DNA of 64,000 nt from Neckera pumila. Its lineage: Eukaryota; Streptophyta; Bryopsida; Hypnales; Neckeraceae. A program made the translations under genes and the position numbers. Where the stretch lies: contig OZ018414.1 in assembly GCA_963969595.1 (NCBI GenBank), forward strand, positions 17,343,660 to 17,407,659. Direction: 5' to 3'. Position 1 is the first letter of the stretch, and each line of letters opens with the position of its first letter. This document shows positions 25,115 to 36,526 of the stretch, one piece after another. The notes beneath the pieces are model-generated. The model worked only from the letters and a program-made list of their open reading frames with translations, searched no databases and was not told the DNA's origin.

Positions 25115-26213
25115 GTGAGATAAATGACTTGCACATTTCATCAATCATTTACAATGAGGCTTTAAGAGTTGGTTCAACTGGCTACTTATTTTCATGAAAT
25201 GATGTGGAGATTGAACATGGTAGTTTCTATTGTGGTTGCAATAATCAAACAGTTGATTCGATGGATTTTGCCCTTGCGTAATAATAAGATGGCATTCAAA
25301 AACATTTGCTAATTCAACTTAAACCCTTTGTCCTATTAAGATGACATTCAACATCTTATGCTAATTATCCGCCTAAACTTTGTGAGGTGTAGCTGGCATG
25401 AACTACCTTTAGCAAACTCTTTATTCATGATGATCTTCGAGCCAACTTGGTTTGGGGCTCTTGGAGATGAACTTGGCCACTTGATTAGGCATTGCATATG
25501 ATGTATAAATGCAAAGGTGACAGTAATTAGTAAATTAGGGGTTATATTCAATTAGATTTTTGAATCCAAAAAGGTGTGAATATATACGTGATATAGTCAT
25601 TTTATAATGAAAATTAAAAAAAAACTTAAGATCTTTTAATTATATTGTAACAAATCTTGACATTTGTAGACTTTTACTTTAAATTGAATGCATGATTTAT
25701 ATTCAAGATTATTTAGGTTCAAATACCCAGTTGGATGCACGTACCTATATTAGTATGATCTAAGGTGTGATGATATTTTAAAAATGAGGATTTGGGCACT
25801 CCAAATATGATATATGCTTGAAAATAATGTTTTTTGTTGGTGGAGGAAATTCATAATTGGTTGACTCCAATTTGCATTCAAATTCAAATCCTTTAATAGT
25901 TGTGAGAGTTTTTTTTTTTAATATATTGAAAATGGAAATTAAAAAAATATTGAAATTCATTAGTCATTCATTAGTCATTATTTGGCCTCTTTTTCAAATT
26001 CTTATTCTATATTGCAAGTGAATTTCTATTAAAATTACATTCTTTTTTGAATGATAAAAAACTATAGTTGCATGCAATCTAGTCCCTTTGAATTGGAATC
26101 CCTCTGAACTTGTTGTTTAAGTGACACCCTTGTGGTGAAATAAAACTTTTCACCCGGCCCTTTTTATTGAAGCTCCTTAGGTAGGACCTTCAATTATTTA
26201 CATGCGAGGCAAC
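25115..26213. other. AT-rich intergenic DNA
   Basis: No gene, TIR pair or tandem array seen. Short frames are of low-complexity composition. Confidence 0.45.
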
Positions 26214-26217
26214 TTAA

Positions 26218-26807
26218 CCCCTAAAGGACCAAGGGTATTTGAGCATAGTCCTTGTTTTCTTGACTAGCTCTTGTAACAAGCATAATTCTTCATTCATGTG
26301 GAATAATTTTGATGATTGCCACCGTTGAAATGAAACAAGACTTATTTTGCTTTCCAGTAAAATAAAGATCAACAAAATAGCACATTTTTGGAGAAAATAC
26401 CACCGTTGACAAGATTAATGAAAGATGTTCGGTTTAAGAGTACTTTGTATGTACGTTGAAGTCAAATGTTGAAATTGGAATGCTCAAAAGTGCTCAAAAA
26501 GTTCTGATTATTTTCCACACGTGCATATCATCATAATATTAATGTGTAATTTTTTTAAATAGTTTTGAAGTGTAGAAAAAAAGACATGAGAATGTGAAGT
26601 AATGACCTACAATGCCTTTTCTATTCTAAAAAATTCACCAAAAATTGCACACTCAATCATTTCTTGGTCGGATTGTAGCAATGGATTCAGCAGAGAAATC
26701 ATCTAGGATCTCTTTATTGCTTACGGATTGTTAGTGAGGTTCAAATAACAATTTTTTTACAAATGTAGTTGTAGAAGCCATGTGGTGGCCTCATGGTCCT
26801 TTAGGGG
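26218..26807. mobile_element. TTAA-flanked MITE, copy E
   Basis: Ends CCCCTAAAGGACCAAGG and ATGGTCCTTTAGGGG, TTAA at 26214-26217 and 26808-26811. 590 bp. The 13-base terminus is perfectly conserved although the interior has little in common with copies A or C. Non-coding. Confidence 0.88.
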
Positions 26808-26981
26808 TTAATGTGATTAGATTGCTTGCAATTGCTCTTTCTCTATCATCTCAAATAAAACATTACTTAAATTCAAATTCAAATGCAATTTAGGATAAGA
26901 ATTGATAGATGGATTATATGAAGGTCTCTGTTTCATGACTTATAGTATGATAAAACTGTAGAGAATGTTCATGACATTTAA

Positions 26982-27942
26982 TCTCTAAATGCCCCGGAGG
27001 ACCAAAAGTGTCCTCATATAGTTTCAAGTCCAATTCAAAGTACTGTAATTTTTGCATCTTACGTCCAAATTCAATAAAACTTGTTGAAAAATTTGCACTC
27101 TCTTCTAGTTTGTGTGATAAAATTTCAAATCAATCCAAAACATATTGATTTTTTGGAAGTCAATCAAAGATCACAAGTTCAATTTGAATCCACCAAATTG
27201 CATTTGATGGCTGCAATTTGGGGGACTTGTATCTCCTTCATCTAATGTTTGTTTTCAGTAAAGTTTGTTGGATTATGTTACCCTTGAAGTCTAGTTATTG
27301 TGGTAAAATTTTCATGTCAATCCAAGTTTTGAATGTTTGGGAGCAATTCAAAGTCCAAAATCCCGACATTTTTGGATTATAGTGAACTTTGGCGGCTTGT
27401 TTCTTCTTCATACAATGTCCTTGTCTAGTAATTTTTTAGGAAAAGTTGCGCATACCAATCTAGTTTGTATTGCTAAAAAATCATTTCAATCCAAGAAGTA
27501 ATGAAGGACTGAGAAGCTTTTTAATAGGAGGTTCAACCTTAGATGTGTTTTTTCAACTTTTCTTGCTATTTTTTGACATTTCAAAGCCATTTTGCAAATA
27601 CAATGAGTCAATTGAATGTTATTTTCTTTCACCAATGTGTTTGAATGCTAGTTTTGAATCACTTTGTAGTTTAAATTTTTTTCATTTGAGTAAATTTAGA
27701 AATTGAATTTCACCTCTAAATGTTAGGAAATTTTCAACATCCATATTCAGTACTAAAACATTATAATCTTGCAATCTATATGGCCAAATGACTCCAAATT
27801 TGATTCACTTCATCTACAATAGGTATACTACAAGATTGTACAAATGAGATCTCTATAACGTAGTGACATTTAGATCTATAACACTTCAAAAGCAATGATG
27901 TTTTTCAACCCAAAAAGGCCTTGGCTCTTGGGCTTTTAGGGG
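26982..27942. mobile_element. TTAA-flanked element, copy F (degenerate left end)
   Basis: Left end TCTCTAAATGCCCCGGAGGA, right end GGGCTTTTAGGGG, TTAA at 26978-26981 and 27943-27946. 961 bp. A 78-codon frame at 27470-27706 is Phe/Leu-rich with no motif and is not called as a gene. Confidence 0.7.
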
Positions 27943-27946
27943 TTAA

Positions 27947-29154
27947 TGAGTGACCAACTCTTATCTTCTTTGTGTTGTTATATATCTCCCACTTATGATG
28001 ATGAGTTCTGGTTTGCGTGCAAAAACAACCTGTATTCCTTTTCCAAGCAAGGGTGTTCAATTAAGTTTTGTTTGCACCCTTGTTTGTATCCCAGTTAACT
28101 GCGTTTAAGCCTGCCATTATGCAGCTCTTCAATCAAATTTGGAAATCTTGTACCCATAATAGTCAGCCTCTAGAATGTTGAGCAACATTCCAATGACATG
28201 TTGGATTCTCCCCATTTTGGCAATATGAAAGCCCATAAAATTGCCTCGTATGCATGAATTTCAGCTTGAACGTGTGAAGGGAAAACCGTGCATAGCTGAA
28301 GGCAGAGCATGCTCCAGCCTCAAAATTACAGCAGACTTTCTTAACACCTTGATGTAAGGTGTACACACCTATAATCATCACTAATTACAACTAGACATAG
28401 TTATTATTGTTAAACGTAAATTATTTTTATTGGATCTTATTGGCAACTGAAAGAGGATTCTAACACATTATAGCATGCATCATTTGGATACCATGTGGAC
28501 AAGTTCAAGTTTTCTAATTATCAAAACCAACACTAGGCTCTAATGGACTGTCATGTTTTGATTATGTTTTGATTGTATACATCTTGTGTAATCAATATCT
28601 AGGTTATTGTTGGTCCAAATGTAGGTGTCCCATTTTAGACAATGTTGAATATGGGTGTACATACCTTAAAAGCAAAGCTGATGGCAAAAAAACTCAGAGC
28701 TCCAGATTCATGTATGGAGTACTGCAATTCACCTACCCTGCAAGAGACGCTTTTCTTGGTAAATCAAAAGTGAAACCCTCTTGTTTATTAACACCTTGGT
28801 TAAGTCCCAAAATGGCTGCCAGAGAGAGCAAAGCACTTCAAACGAGAAAATATCAACTTTAAGGCTAAGTCATTGCACACAACTACTGCCAGCTCTTTAG
28901 CCCATAGTTCGGTAGCTCCACCTGTCTAGTAATTTGAGAGCATCTAAGATTCTAAGGGAGCAAGAGAGAAGGAGCACTTACTAATGGTCATCGGAAAGAA
29001 TCAGCTACAGCCTGAAATCTGTAGAACTAGCCTGAAAGATCATTCTGTTAGCTCACAAAAATACGTTTTCTTTTCTAAATATTTTACAAATACAAGGCTA
29101 CCAAAGATTCAAACGCCACTTACTTTTCTTTGGAACAAATCGATTGCCACTTAC
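27947..29154. other. Intergenic; possible 3' part of the GH3 gene not resolved
   Basis: No clear coding sequence. The GH3 gene on the - strand should continue 3' of 29155 for its C-terminal domain, but I could not find a matching exon between 28600 and 29150. The 97-codon + strand frame at 28569-28862 has no motif. Confidence 0.4.
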
Positions 29155-31329
29155 CACAGCAGACTGATGAACAACATTGGCGACTATATCTTGGTGCTCT
29201 TTGCATCCAATCTGCTGTAGCTTAGATTCCCAGAATCTCTCTTCAGTCATGTCTTTAGAGACGGCCTCACGTATGTTGAAACACGACTGCCAGCATCCAT
29301 CACCCGTTCGTAAGGAATTCGCCCTGATAAAACCTCCTGAACCAACGTGTTCACAACTGCAATTTGCCTTGACATGGTATGTGATACTAGCACCAGGCCA
29401 ACACCAGCAAGAACTGCCTGAGTGGGCGCTTCTTCAATCGAATACTCCTTAATTACAGCCCCCAACTCCATACAATCTGAAATTACAGCTCCTTCAAAGA
29501 GAAGAGCGTCTTTTAAGTAGTCTATTGCATCCTTGCACATAGTAGTAGGCTTCGATTCTGACTGTCCATTGAAACAGGACGCATCAATATGGGCCACCAT
29601 GACGGCTGCCACATCAGCATCCACAGCCCTCTGGAACGGAGGAAACTCAATCTCTACCAGTTGTGTCAAGCTGTGGGCAGGAGGGGCAGGAGCACATGGC
29701 TATCAAGCAACGTGACTCCATGTCCTGGGTAATGCTTTGCATAAGCAGCCACACCTTCACGCTGTAAGCATCTTATGAAAGTGTATCTGCACACAACCAA
29801 TTCAAAAACCATCCTCAGAGCTTGGTCGATAATCAAATAAGGAAGATACCTCACGCACACTGCACACAACAGAATACAAGCAACTACACTACAAGAGGTT
29901 CTATCCTTAGCATTGGTTCACTTTCGAGTAAGGTAGCTATTAAACTTCGCCAGGTAACTTCTGTCGGTACAAAGCATCCTTCCATTCGGTCCAGAGCCAA
30001 TAAAAGCACAGCATTAGAAGCTAGTAGAGGTGTTTTAGAAAAGCCACTCGTGTCACATTAGTCAAGGATAATGTGACACAAGTCGGTTTTCTAAATGGCG
30101 TCACCTATAGCTAAACTGTGCTGAAAGGCATTCCCTATCTCAAGAGTACAAAATCTCCTACTCAAAACACAAAAAAACAGCAATTGGCAACTGTACATGA
30201 ACACGGTATGCCACTAAACAATATGTACACAAGCAAACAACAATAGATTCAAAAGCTTAGACATGTCAATGTCAATTCAGAAACGCGTTGGATATACTCT
30301 CCCTGAGATTAAAATGTCAGACACTCACCCAAAGTCAGCAACGGAAGCCGGTGTTCTCGCGAATGACCTCTTGCCAATGACTGTGAAGTCTGTATTCGTA
30401 TCCACATCCAAGACTAGTGCCAAATTCATGTCCATATTGACTGCTCGAAGCTCCTTCCCTATGACGCTTGCTATTGCCCCAGCTGCCTCTGGATCACCAG
30501 TGTCCCCAACTACTCTGGCATGGGGTATGACAGTGAACGGAGGCCCCAAACGTTGAACGTAACCCCCTTCTTGATCAACCATTATCAAAAGTGGTCTGTC
30601 ACCAGCTTCTCTTTTGAGATCGGCACACAAACGCGCAACCTGTAGTGCAAAAAATTCAATCAACTCAAACATGCACAATGGGGCAATCACCATCTCAAGA
30701 AATTGAATCGAAATCAGTTGAAAAGTAGAAAGCATGACCTGCTCAGGGTCCTTGAAGTTTCTGTTGAACAAATCACTCCTCCTGCACCTACTCCACATAC
30801 AATCGACTTAAACTCATTAGTAGGTAGAGGTACCTAATTGAGACACATAACAAAATGTGACGAGATAAAATCTTGTACAGTGCTTTTGAGAAGATACAAG
30901 ACCTTAACATAAGAAATTGTGTCAGTTTTCAGGTCATCTGCCTACAAAACTTCTGCAAATGGTATTCAAACAACGCAGTCTTTGAAATTCCCCTTTATTT
31001 GCTAACAAGAATACAAATTTGACAATGTTAATAATAGAAACTATGCGCAGAGTTGCTTTTAGTTGTGATTACCTTAGACAAGATGAAAAAACTGAAGCAA
31101 GGAGTAAGAGAAATCACTGATAGAAACGGAAAAAGGGAAGAGGATTAAAGTCCTCACCCATCAAAATAAGTCTTCTTGCGTGATTATTCAGAGACCTCCC
31201 ACTGAACCCAAACACTAGAAATTCAGCCACTGCAGCCCGGATGTTAGCTTCATCAATCGAAGACGTAGTTGTCTCGAAGAAGGGCAGCGGATTTCTGAGA
31301 TATGACGATACGCCACTCGGTTCATCCAT
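29155..31329 (-). pseudogene. NagZ-type GH3 beta-N-acetylglucosaminidase gene with three 1-base deletions
   Basis: Four exons on the - strand: 31329-31158, 30781-30739, 30639-30329 and 29786-29155. Splice sites are good: G|GTGAGG, CAG|GTCATG, GG|GTGAGT and G|GTAAGT donors, with GCAG or ACAG acceptors. Family signatures in order are FGFSGRSLNNHARRLI, LFNRNFKDPEQ, PLLIMVDQEGGYVQRL, VDTNTDFTVIGKRSF, KHYPGHGVTLLDSH (the Asp-His acid/base dyad), VMVAHI and VISDCMELGAV (nucleophile Asp). Enzymes of this type remove N-acetylglucosamine from peptidoglycan or chitin fragments. The frame breaks three times by one missing base, each beside a short homopolymer: 30770-30772, 29675-29677 and 29265-29270. 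Exon 2 is 43 bases, whereas its neighbours' phases require 44, which independently confirms the first. Either a young pseudogene or sequence errors in a live gene. No signal peptide is seen, and the C-terminal end is not resolved. Plant hexosaminidases are normally GH20, so this suggests transfer from bacteria or fungi. Confidence 0.8.
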
Positions 31330-32396
31330 CTTGAAGTCCCTTTACCAGTCTTTATGAACACTATTTCACTGCTCTTCTTCCTCGGCACCGGGTCCCTCAA
31401 CTGAATGCAAGCTGTCCTCAAGCAATGCGCAGTACTCTTTGAGCACAAGTGGCTATGGATTCTTTGAGCACAAGTGGCTATGGAGCAACTCGTCAAGCTC
31501 AAAGGACAATATGGATCACCATAAGGTACTGTTCGACTGCTCGCTGCCTCATGCTCACTGAGCAGATGGAACCCTAATATTGTAGAGAACATTTGTCATG
31601 TAGAATTTTTCTTCAATTCCATACTAAGTTGCAAGGCTGGGCCCAAAACCCTAAAGGCCAAGTCCACGTTAATAGATTGGTTGCGACTATGAGTTATTCT
31701 CATCCCCCCACAACTCACCCTAAACCTTAAACCTGAAAGTTGGATAGAATTCAAATACTACTGAAGTGATATGTATTCAAAAATTGGGACAATGCACCAT
31801 TGTTTACAGGATGACAATTACCTCGTTTTTGAGTTTAGAATCGGGTGTCCCCACATTCTTCAGTGCAACAATTTCCAATATTTGCAGCAATCTCCGAACT
31901 GCATAAATTTCCATCTGTGGAACAGAAAGAAGAAAATCCCCGTGAGTATATCACCGAGCACCCAGATTACTGCAACATGAGCAATACACTACAATTTTAG
32001 TCTCACATGCCAAGACATAGGCTAAGCATTGAGTTGACTCTGGTTTTTTCGATTGAATTCAGAAGACAATTGAGTAACACACCACTTGGAATAAATTCAG
32101 CTAAAATCTCTTCACATACTACAATTCCTAGCTCTCGTTAGACATTGACCTAAAACCTGGAATCCAGCTATTGGGCATTCGAGAAAGAACACGACACTAT
32201 CATTCCAAATAGAGCCACAAAACAGAGCATGCGACCACGTGGAGGAAATCCTAAACCCACCGTCAAATTTGCAAAAATTTGATGTAAAAGGAGTGTAGAA
32301 TTCAACTGATTGCTGGGAAATACTTACGCCAATGCCGGAAATACAAGCGGAGAATCAATGTTGCCAAAAATTTGGGCCTTAGATTGTGATGCTCGA
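31330..32396. other. 5' flank of the GH3 gene
   Basis: Upstream of the presumed GH3 start (ATG at 31329). Contains a direct duplication of TTTGAGCACAAGTGGCTATG at about 31438 and 31461. The 125-codon - frame 31215-31592 overlaps exon 1 in another frame and lacks any motif. Confidence 0.45.
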
Positions 32397-33078
32397 TTGA
32401 TTTTCCTATCAAAAAGCACTCAAAACTGTCATTTCTATTGCAAAGAGGAAAGCATTTCAAACTTTTTTTTTTTTTTTGCATATCCAATTGTAAGATCTTA
32501 TACTTGATTAGTATATGAATATGTAGAAGAAATTTCAGAAACTTTGACCACGTAGATTGTAAGATATATGCATTTAAAGTGAAGAAAACAAGTTTTTTTG
32601 CACCTTGCTTGACTAGATTTTTTGACTTTGAATCTTTTCAGTTCAAATTTTTTGCACTACTAATTTTGATTTTCTACTTAACTATGTTAAGTAGTTGAGT
32701 TGAGAATCTACAAAAAAATTCAGAAAAAAAAGCACTTAATTTTCACTCATTAAAAAACTGTTAAGTAGAAGCGGGTTCAAGATTGAAAAAAAAGTAAATA
32801 GTTATTAGCTTTTAGATGGAACTGAATCACAATAACTCCATTTTTGCGGTGAAACTCCATTTTGTGTCCGCCAAAATGCACAAGAGCAAAAATGGAGCTT
32901 ATTGTGCCATAACTTTTGCTCTTGGGCATCAATTAAAATAAAAAATATATATATTCACAAAGCTCTCACAAAAATACACAACCTCAAAAAATCCCATAAA
33001 ATATCACTAAAAATTGAGACGATAGGAACCTGCCCGGACCCAAATTGTCCCCCGAGGGGACAAATGGTCCTTTAGAGG
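32397..33078. mobile_element. TTAA-type MITE, copy G, left end lost
   Basis: Follows copy A closely from its base 18 onward (CAAAACTGTCATTTCTATTG, then ATATCCAATTGTAAGATCTT). It keeps the CATAACTTTTGCTC block at 32909 and ends GGTCCTTTAGAGG before TTAT. Internally it lacks about 250 bp found in copy A. A truncated relic. Confidence 0.8.
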
Positions 33079-33939
33079 TTATTGCAGCCATGAAAGTATG
33101 ATTGATATATTTGATCTTCTTTACCTTCTAAAATTTCTGGATGTTTTTACAACTAAAACAGCTTCAAAATTCTCTTTTCCAGAGCAATGCTAAATTTTTT
33201 ATTTTAAATAATTATTTCTATCTGTATTGAGAAATTTAGCGGTCTTGGAGAATATTTAATAAGATGAATAAACAAATATCAAAATGCGTGGAAGAAATTC
33301 TAGAAACTCTTATAACATAGATTGTAAAATATAGAGTTGAAAGTGAAAATAAATGTATGTTTTTAATACCAATTTTTTTAATTTATTTTAGGTTATTTTG
33401 GATACTTGGTGCCTTGCTTCAATAGAAATGTTTGGTCATAGGCTACAAGGGTAAGTTGGTTTTGTCAATAGCTATTGGAAAGAGCCTTAGTTGTAAAGAA
33501 TGCAAAACAAGGCCCTCCCTCACACTATGAATAATCTTATGGTTGTTGATGAGGCATGTCTCTTGATCTATCATTGTTGTACACTACTTGATTGAGGTCA
33601 TATCATTCTCCACTATTTCTGGAATAGTGAGTCTTAGACTTGAGTGTTTTGGCCCTTTATTCATACAATCTCTTCACTGGACATGCTTGGACTTGAACTT
33701 TTTTTAGACACTAAACATGCTTGTATTTGAATGCTTGTAGAAAGCAATTGAAAACTTATCTCTTAAGATTTGAATTTGATCTAAATAATACACCACTAGA
33801 CCTTTCTTACAAAAACAAAAACAAAACAATATTATTCCATCAACTCTACATCACTCCAAAATTCAAGTGACATCACCACAAGGTGCTTCAAGCATTTTTG
33901 GATTAACTATTCAGTTCTTCCTCTCATCTTGTCCCTACA
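33079..33939. other. AT-rich intergenic DNA
   Basis: No gene or element boundary recognised. Confidence 0.45.
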
Positions 33940-34285
33940 TCTATATAATCTATACCTTAAATTTGGCTGTTTGTTTGTTTGTTTGTTTGTTTGTTTGTTT
34001 TGTTTGTTATGTTGAGATCTCCCATACCGTGCATCCCCCGGCCGCGTGCTTGGTACCATCGGAAAGGGCTCGGCGAGGAGGGGTGCACGGGCTTGGTTTC
34101 GTGGTGTTTGGAGCGGTGGTGCAAAAGTTATTGAATTTCAAAGTATTTATTGATTAAAAAATTAGAAAATTACTTTTACTTTGATTTTGGTGGCGTTCTT
34201 GCTACTAGGAGTGGAACCGGGAGTGGAACCGGGAGTGGAACTAGAAGTGGATGAAAATTGGGCCAACGGCACAGGGTCACACTAG
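33940..34285 (+). mobile_element. Short non-autonomous Helitron, copy 2
   Basis: Starts TCTATATAATCTATACC after an A (33939) and ends GGGTCACACTAG before a T (34286), the Helitron 5'-TC / CTRR-3' structure with A|T insertion. Interior order equals copy 1 (2750-3111): (TTTG)n, GC-rich block, AT stretch, GGGAGTGGAACC minisatellite, terminal GGGCCAACGGCACAGGG hairpin region. No Rep/helicase capacity. Confidence 0.82.
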
Positions 34286-34597
34286 TAATTTTTTAAAGAT
34301 GGATAATTCAGTTAAGAAAATTAGAATAAGTTCTAGACTTTCAACTCAATTTTTTCAGCATTAATATTTATGTCCAAATTCTAAAATACAAAAAAATTCA
34401 TGAAATTATATGCCAAGAGCTTCATTGTACAAGTATATTTTTTAATTGTAGAAAGTCCAAACAACTTAACCACAATCATTTCTGGCTTGGGAAAAATATA
34501 TATCAATCATGTCTATAATATGCACAAGTAAAGTCTATCATTTTGCAAAAAAATTTAGGCCCAAAGACATATTCACAGAAATAATTTGACCATAAAT

Positions 34598-34820
34598 CAC
34601 TACAAGAGAATGGGGCGTTTGAAATGAGTTTTTAAATATAGTCCTAGACATAAGATTTTAAGTAATGACCTTTAAGGCAATTTTAAGCAAAATTTTACTA
34701 CAAATACATGTGTTTCTAGTAAAATTTTGCTGAAAATTGCCTTAAAGATCATTACTTAAATCCTCATGTCTAGGACTATACTTAAAAACTCACTTAAAAC
34801 ACCCACATTCTCTTGTAGTG
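34598..34820. mobile_element. 223-bp CACTA-type foldback MITE
   Basis: Begins CACTACAAGAGAATG and ends CATTCTCTTGTAGTG. The 3-base duplication AAT flanks it (34595-34597, 34821-34823), as expected for CACTA elements. The arms (for example TAGTCCTAGACATAAGATT with AATCCTCATGTCTAGGACTA) pair almost throughout, leaving a short loop near 34710. Confidence 0.88.
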
Positions 34821-34823
34821 AAT

Positions 34824-35758
34824 TTTGGTGTCCATCTCTTTTCTTCTCAATGTTAGCTCAACTACTTGCTTTCTAACTACAATGAACTTTAACATCCATA
34901 ATTTGGTCAAACACGCTATCTAACAACAATTGCAAGAAGAAATTATATTCTTCTTCAAGAATCTACTTCATTAGATTTTGTCTCACTCCTATCATTTTAA
35001 AATCTATAAGATGTTAATAACCTCTAACTCCAGTCACTAAGATTGAGCCATACTCCTCACATTGCAATTCATAAGCAATTTTCAATTCACAAATATAAAA
35101 GGATTCTTCCTTAATAACCCATGTAGATCAATAAAGAATATAAATCATCACAAGGTTTTGAATTGAGAGCTATGAGAGGAAAAACAAGAACTTGTAGCAA
35201 AATGTGCACCTCTCTGTGATTCTCATTTGCTAAATTGCTAGCACGTTTTTGTGATACTAGGAACTTACATTGATTTTCTATTATTCCATGTGATGTTGGA
35301 TCCTTGCACTTTTTATTACTATCACAATTAGTACACACTCACTACAAAAGCCATATGCATATACAATTATCGTTTAGCATATTAATAGAGATGCTCCTAA
35401 TTTCTTATAGATCAAGTGTTTAAATTTTGACTAGTGAATTCATGAATGCAAACATGTTCAATAGCACCATGTATACAATAATTTATTTTTTCATCAATCT
35501 AAATGTTTGTGATTGAGGTGCTCAATGAATAATATTGCTAGTTTACAAATTCCTTGTAGTGTCTTGAAAATACATTCCTCTTTTATTGGAAATCATCTCT
35601 AATTGTATTTGCTTGCATACACTAAAAGAATCCAATCTTGGCCTTCTAGAGTCACACAAAGGTGAACTAGATCATTCTAGATACTTTATTTTGCAAAGTT
35701 CTATAAAATGGCATATAAAATCTTGAATCCTACCTATAACAAGCAGTCTTTGGTTGCG
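34824..35758. other. AT-rich intergenic DNA
   Basis: No gene recognised; the 75-codon - frame at 35111-35338 has no motif. Confidence 0.45.
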
Positions 35759-35762
35759 TTAA

Positions 35763-36407
35763 CCCCTAAATGCCTGAGGCACCCAAATGTGGTGTTTGCA
35801 AAACTTTGAAGTTAAATAAAACCTAACCAAGTTGCTATTTTTAGTAGATTATATTTTTAGAAAGTTATTCTTGAAGTCTAGTTTTAGCATCAAAAATTCG
35901 ATCTTGAAAATAAATGATAGTGATTTTTTTATTCATGATTTTGTACAAGGGTATCCAGTGCAATCTTGACTTCCGTAGTGTTGAGAGCTCTTTGAAATGA
36001 GCTTCAAATACACTAGATCTTGGAGGAAAATTTGCATTCAAAATTCATTTTGAAAAAATTTTAGTGTAGATTTTAAGAAGCTGTAAATTGATTGGGATTA
36101 TACCAGTTAGGCTCTTTAACCTCAATGTTTTTGGTCACCAACTTTTTAGATTTGACTTGTGAAAAGAGGGCTGAAAGCCTTTACATCACTTTTGCAGTTT
36201 TAACACCCTCATGGTCAATCATATATTCTATTGCTCCATAAGTGATATTGTTGTATTTTCTTTTCCTATGAGATCTCTTACATGTCTAGTTTGAATTTGT
36301 ATGGTTACAATTAAAAAAAAATTGATACAACTTATCAAAATGTTGGCATTTTGTTCAAGTTAGAGCAAATTCCAAGAAACTCAAAACAAGCCTTGAACAT
36401 TTAGGGA
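35763..36407 (+). mobile_element. TTAA-flanked MITE, copy H
   Basis: Ends CCCCTAAATGCCTGAGGC and ACATTTAGGGA, TTAA at 35759-35762 and 36408-36411. 645 bp, matches copy O (1849-2481) in inverse orientation. Non-coding. Confidence 0.8.
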
Positions 36408-36526
36408 TTAATAAGAAAAATCTTTGGGAAATGCGCCAAAAAATCATGTTCAAACATTTCTTCAAACCTCTTTTTTCTTAGCAAATGAGCATAATGAGTT
36501 GATTAATCCATAAAATCTTAAGAGTC

